Source: an uncultured Anaerococcus sp. (GTDB lineage: Bacteria; Bacillota; Clostridia; Tissierellales; Peptoniphilaceae). Taken from it: a stretch of 9,342 nucleotides of DNA. Both the position numbers and the translations under genes were made by a program. The notes beneath the pieces were generated by a model that saw only the letters and a list, made by a program, of their open reading frames with translations, ran no database searches and was not told the origin of the DNA. Below are positions 7,215 to 9,342 of the stretch, in pieces. Location of the stretch: contig URUJ01000018.1 of the NCBI GenBank assembly GCA_900551095.1, positions 1 through 9,342 of the forward strand. The letters run 5' to 3'. Every line of letters starts with the position of its first letter. The first letter of the stretch is position 1.

Positions 7215-8219
7215 TTAACTTTCAAACACTCCTAAAATATCCTTATATACCTTTTCTTTATTTGTTTCATTAAGGATTTCGTGTTTCATTTCTGTATATA
7301 TTTTACTTTCTATATTCCTATAACCAATATCCTTTAGGAAAGATAAACTTGATTCGATACCTTCTTCTCCCTTTGTGATAATATCATCTTCTCCAACAAA
7401 ATTATATATTTCTAAATCTTTATTTTTGCATTTATATTTTGATTTTTCGCCTAATAATTTATTTATTTCTATAAGAGTTCTTGAATAACCAAGTTTAAAA
7501 TTAAATATTCTAAGGGGGTCATTTGCTTTTGTTTCTATATTTTCCCTATCATAGCTTATAAAATCAAGCCCTTTAGCACCAACAATGCTATCAATCAACC
7601 TACTTTCGGCCTTATCACCAAAATAAAAATTGACAAAATTATAGAAAAACACCCCAAGACCCGCTGCTTTATTTACAGGTACAGTCCCTGTTACAACAAG
7701 CTTATCTAAAAGATCATCATTTTCTCTTAAAAATAACCTAACAATCATTGAACCCATGGAATGGCCTAGAAGATAATAACTAAGGTCTGGATACTTCTTT
7801 TTCATAAATTTAGCAATCATTATCTCATCATCTACAAGCTCCTCAGCCCTTTTCATGTAGCCATTTGGATAGGAAGTAGAAATAGATTTGCCATGTCCCC
7901 TGTGATCACCTACTACAACTATGTATCCATTTTCATTTAAATATTTCGCAAAATCCATATAGTTACCAGAATGTTCTGCTACTCCGTGCACTAGTTGGAC
8001 AATTGCTTTAGGATTATCACAAGTTAGAATCCTTACAAAAGTGTTAAAACCATCAGTATTGGTAAGATAGGCTTCTTCATAAAATTCGTCTTTTTTAATA
8101 GATTGTCTTTTAAAAAACTTACTTGTCATAGCAAGCGACTTGTAGCGAATTTCCTTAATCTTGAAATAAAATTGTGGTATTAATAGTATCAATGATATAA
8201 TAAGAATCTTACTTCCCAT
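7215..8219 (-). CDS. Alpha/beta hydrolase, monoacylglycerol lipase-like (Hydrolase_4)
   Basis: 334-residue serine hydrolase of the lysophospholipase/monoacylglycerol lipase type, which cleaves ester bonds of lipids or small acyl substrates. Seen: oxyanion-hole segment LVHGVAEHSGNY (76-87); VVGDHRGHGKS (102-112), a hallmark of this subfamily; nucleophile elbow GHSMG (152-156) with S154; probable acid D279 (or D278) in FVGEDD; and H313 in MKHEILNE. The triad is complete. Unlike most relatives, it begins with a hydrophobic stretch (ILIISLILLIPQFYF, 5-19) followed by basic residues, suggesting an N-terminal membrane anchor with the enzyme on the cytoplasmic side, though an uncleaved export signal is possible. 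The start is supported by GGGAGG 8 bases upstream and a one-base overlap with the pcp stop (TAATG). A start at M31 would remove the anchor but lacks a ribosome site. The substrate is unknown. Confidence 0.9.
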   Translation of the reverse strand: MGSKILIISLILLIPQFYFKIKEIRYKSLAMTSKFFKRQSIKKDEFYEEAYLTNTDGFNTFVRILTCDNPKAIVQLVHGVAEHSGNYMDFAKYLNENGYIVVVGDHRGHGKSISTSYPNGYMKRAEELVDDEIMIAKFMKKKYPDLSYYLLGHSMGSMIVRLFLRENDDLLDKLVVTGTVPVNKAAGLGVFFYNFVNFYFGDKAESRLIDSIVGAKGLDFISYDRENIETKANDPLRIFNFKLGYSRTLIEINKLLGEKSKYKCKNKDLEIYNFVGEDDIITKGEEGIESSLSFLKDIGYRNIESKIYTEMKHEILNETNKEKVYKDILGVFES

Positions 8220-8863
8220 TAACTTATCCTCCCATCTGCCTTGGCTAAATCTTCTTTATCTTTAAAGTCTATGCTAGTTTTTATTATAATTTCTACTGCT
8301 TTTATCATCGTTTCAAGATTCATAGATGGCTCTCCTCTTTTTTCTAAAACTTGCTCTGGCAAGTAAGGAACGTGAATAAAGCCTGCTGTGATATTTTCAT
8401 ATTTTTCTGCTAAATACAAATCATTATACATAACTGAGTTACAAACAAATGTTCCTGCCGAGTTTGAAACGGATGCGGGGATTTTCTCATTTCTAAGATT
8501 TTCAACTATAGCCTTGATTGGTAATGTTGAAAAATAAGCATTTTCTCCATCATCTCTAATTTTTTCATCAACTGGCATCTTGCCATCATTATCCACTATA
8601 CTCGCATCGGAAACATTTATAGCAACTCTTTCTACAGTAATATCGCTCCTGCCACCAGCTTGGCCTAGAGAAATAATTATATCGGGTTTTATTTTCTCAA
8701 TCTCATTTTCGATAATTTCTCCTACCTTAGAAAAAACAGTAGGTAAGAATAGTTTTTCTATTTTGTGACCATCTATCTCATCCTTAAGCCCAGCTAAAAT
8801 AAGACTTGCTGGATTTATCTTTTCACCATTAAAGGCATCAAATCCTGTTACTAAAATTTTCAT
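8219..8863 (-). CDS. pcp: Pyroglutamyl-peptidase I
   Basis: Cytoplasmic cysteine peptidase of family C15 (pyrrolidone-carboxylate peptidase) that removes N-terminal pyroglutamate from peptides. Its 214 residues match the usual length of about 215. Visible: N-terminal KILVTGFDAFNGEKINPA (2-19); LFLPTVF (38-44); GQAGGRSDITVERVAINV (67-84) with catalytic E78; AGTFVCNSVMY (136-146) with nucleophile C141; and GFIHVPYLPEQ (161-171) with H164. The triad is intact. The ATG is preceded by GAGGTG 4 bases away. It is the first gene of a two-gene unit with the alpha/beta hydrolase (TAATG junction), so both are probably made together. A role in peptide salvage suits an amino-acid-fermenting anaerobe, but that is inference. 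No confident promoter is visible upstream; the AT-rich gap holds several weak candidates. Confidence 0.96.
   Translation of the reverse strand: MKILVTGFDAFNGEKINPASLILAGLKDEIDGHKIEKLFLPTVFSKVGEIIENEIEKIKPDIIISLGQAGGRSDITVERVAINVSDASIVDNDGKMPVDEKIRDDGENAYFSTLPIKAIVENLRNEKIPASVSNSAGTFVCNSVMYNDLYLAEKYENITAGFIHVPYLPEQVLEKRGEPSMNLETMIKAVEIIIKTSIDFKDKEDLAKADGRIS
8228..8233 (-). promoter_or_regulatory. Ribosome binding site deciding the hydrolase start
   Basis: GGGAGG, inside the final codons of pcp, lies 8 bases upstream of the hydrolase ATG. It supports the long form of the hydrolase that keeps the hydrophobic N-terminus. Confidence 0.7.
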
Positions 8864-8902
8864 AATTCACCTCTATATATATATTTACCATAAAGCGTCT
8901 TT

Positions 8903-8934
8903 TCCTAAACAAAAAAAATCCTAAACAAAAAAAA
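8903..8934. repeat. Perfect 16-bp tandem direct repeat (two copies)
   Basis: TCCTAAACAAAAAAAA occurs at 8903-8918 and again immediately at 8919-8934. It lies in the divergent region between pcp and the rhodanese gene, just upstream of the rhodanese -10 box. It may be a slippage duplication, an A-tract UP-like element, or a paired protein-binding site. Confidence 0.9.
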
Positions 8935-8952
8935 ATTATTTTATAGTATAAT
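8922..8952 (+). promoter_or_regulatory. Candidate promoter of the rhodanese gene
   Basis: TATAAT (8947-8952) is a perfect -10 box, 20 bases before the rhodanese ATG. The best -35 is only TAAACA (8922-8927, 4 of 6 matches) at a long 19-base spacing, and it falls within the second copy of the tandem repeat. The A-tracts upstream could help polymerase binding. Only the -10 is convincing. Confidence 0.45.
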
Positions 8953-8972
8953 AATAAAAACAAGGAGGATAA

Positions 8973-9269
8973 ATGACTATTAAAGAAATATCTGGTGAAG
9001 AATTATTAAAACTTGGTGATTCCTACAAAATTATTGATGTTAGAACCAAAGAGGAATATAAAGGTGGCCATATAAAAGATGCAATAAATATACCTTTAGA
9101 TAAAATTATAGATAATGATTTTGACCTTGATAAAAATGATAAATTAGTAATCCACTGCAGAACTAATGGCAGATCTAAAAAAGCAATTGAAACATTGAAA
9201 AACTATGGTTTTACAAGGCTTATCCTGGCTCCAGGAGTTGACCTTTATGATTATGATTTAGTGAAATAA
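8973..9269 (+). CDS. Single-domain rhodanese-like protein
   Basis: 98-residue single rhodanese domain, cytoplasmic (no signal peptide), a family that carries sulfur as a cysteine persulfide for transfer to acceptors. Seen: IIDVRTKEEYKGGHIKDAINIP (20-41), the family's conserved N-terminal block, and the active-site loop CRTNGRS (62-68) with C62 as the persulfide-forming cysteine and R63/R67 lining the pocket. The end APGVDLYDYDLVK replaces the common GG-x-x-W ending and looks complete rather than truncated. AAGGAGG lies 4 bases before the ATG. It is the only plus-strand gene here and diverges from pcp. A sequence resembling an insertion-sequence end starts 2 bases after the stop codon, so any native downstream sequence has probably been displaced. 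The physiological acceptor is unknown. Confidence 0.93.
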   Translation: MTIKEISGEELLKLGDSYKIIDVRTKEEYKGGHIKDAINIPLDKIIDNDFDLDKNDKLVIHCRTNGRSKKAIETLKNYGFTRLILAPGVDLYDYDLVK

Positions 9270-9271
9270 AA

Positions 9272-9342
9272 GGGGCTGTTGCAAAAATCCTAACATAGAA
9301 AAAAGACGAGGAAACTAAACATCCTCGTCTTTTTCTGATACA
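9272..9342. mobile_element. Possible insertion-sequence end (partial, runs off window)
   Basis: GGGGCTGTTGCAAAAA begins 2 bases after the rhodanese stop. The core GGCTGTTGCAAA resembles terminal inverted repeats of several insertion-sequence groups in Firmicutes, such as IS1182- and IS6-type elements. A strong hairpin follows within 30 bases, as is common near element ends. No transposase is visible before the window ends, and neither target duplication nor partner end can be checked, so the family is not assigned. Confidence 0.42.
9300..9334. terminator. Strong bidirectional intrinsic terminator
   Basis: A perfect 13-bp stem (9300-9312 with 9322-9334; AAAAAGACGAGGA against TCCTCGTCTTTTT) closes a 9-base loop AACTAAACA. 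The plus strand ends in five Ts, and the minus strand has six Ts. It can end the rhodanese transcript and any transcript entering from the right. It may belong to the putative mobile element rather than to the rhodanese gene. Confidence 0.88.

Noticed and set aside
8881..8963. Sigma-A promoter for pcp on the minus strand
   Set aside because: Several AT-rich -10-like strings exist (TATACT, AATAAT, TAAATA), but none has a good -35 at proper spacing, so no site is called.

Overview
The window is AT-rich DNA, most likely from a low-GC Gram-positive anaerobe. The gene style and the CAP, Pcp and hydrolase families suggest a Peptoniphilaceae-like (Anaerococcus or Peptoniphilus type) member of the Firmicutes. 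That placement is inferred from composition, strong AGGAGG-type ribosome sites and protein flavour, not from a marker gene. Seven genes lie on the minus strand and one, a rhodanese, on the plus strand at the right end. Coding density is very high and no intergenic gap exceeds about 110 bases. I see no tRNA, rRNA, riboswitch or CRISPR array.

Left half (99-5150, minus strand): a tightly overlapping three-gene operon encodes a protein with a TerB-C-like C-terminus, a BrxD-like P-loop ATPase, and a short Lhr-like superfamily II helicase. This composition matches the Shango anti-phage defence system (TerB-domain protein + ATPase + helicase), so the genes are called sngA, sngB and sngC. It has its own predicted promoter (5179-5207) directly behind the terminator of the preceding gene, and overlapping start/stop codons link the three genes. 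It is the standout system in the window. The architecture is known, but this copy has a strongly diverged TerB protein.

Middle (5235-7121, minus strand): a secreted CAP/SCP-domain protein with a strong extended -10 promoter is followed 36 bases later by a fructosamine-kinase-family protein. A compact hairpin terminator overlaps the stop codon of the kinase gene.

Right part (7215-9342): pyroglutamyl-peptidase I (pcp) and a membrane-anchored-looking monoacylglycerol-lipase-type alpha/beta hydrolase form a two-gene unit joined by a TAATG overlap. A divergent intergenic region with a perfect 16-bp tandem repeat separates them from a single-domain rhodanese on the plus strand. Two bases after the rhodanese stop codon, a sequence resembling the terminal inverted repeat of an insertion sequence begins. 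It is followed by a perfect 13-bp-stem bidirectional hairpin terminator, and the window ends there.
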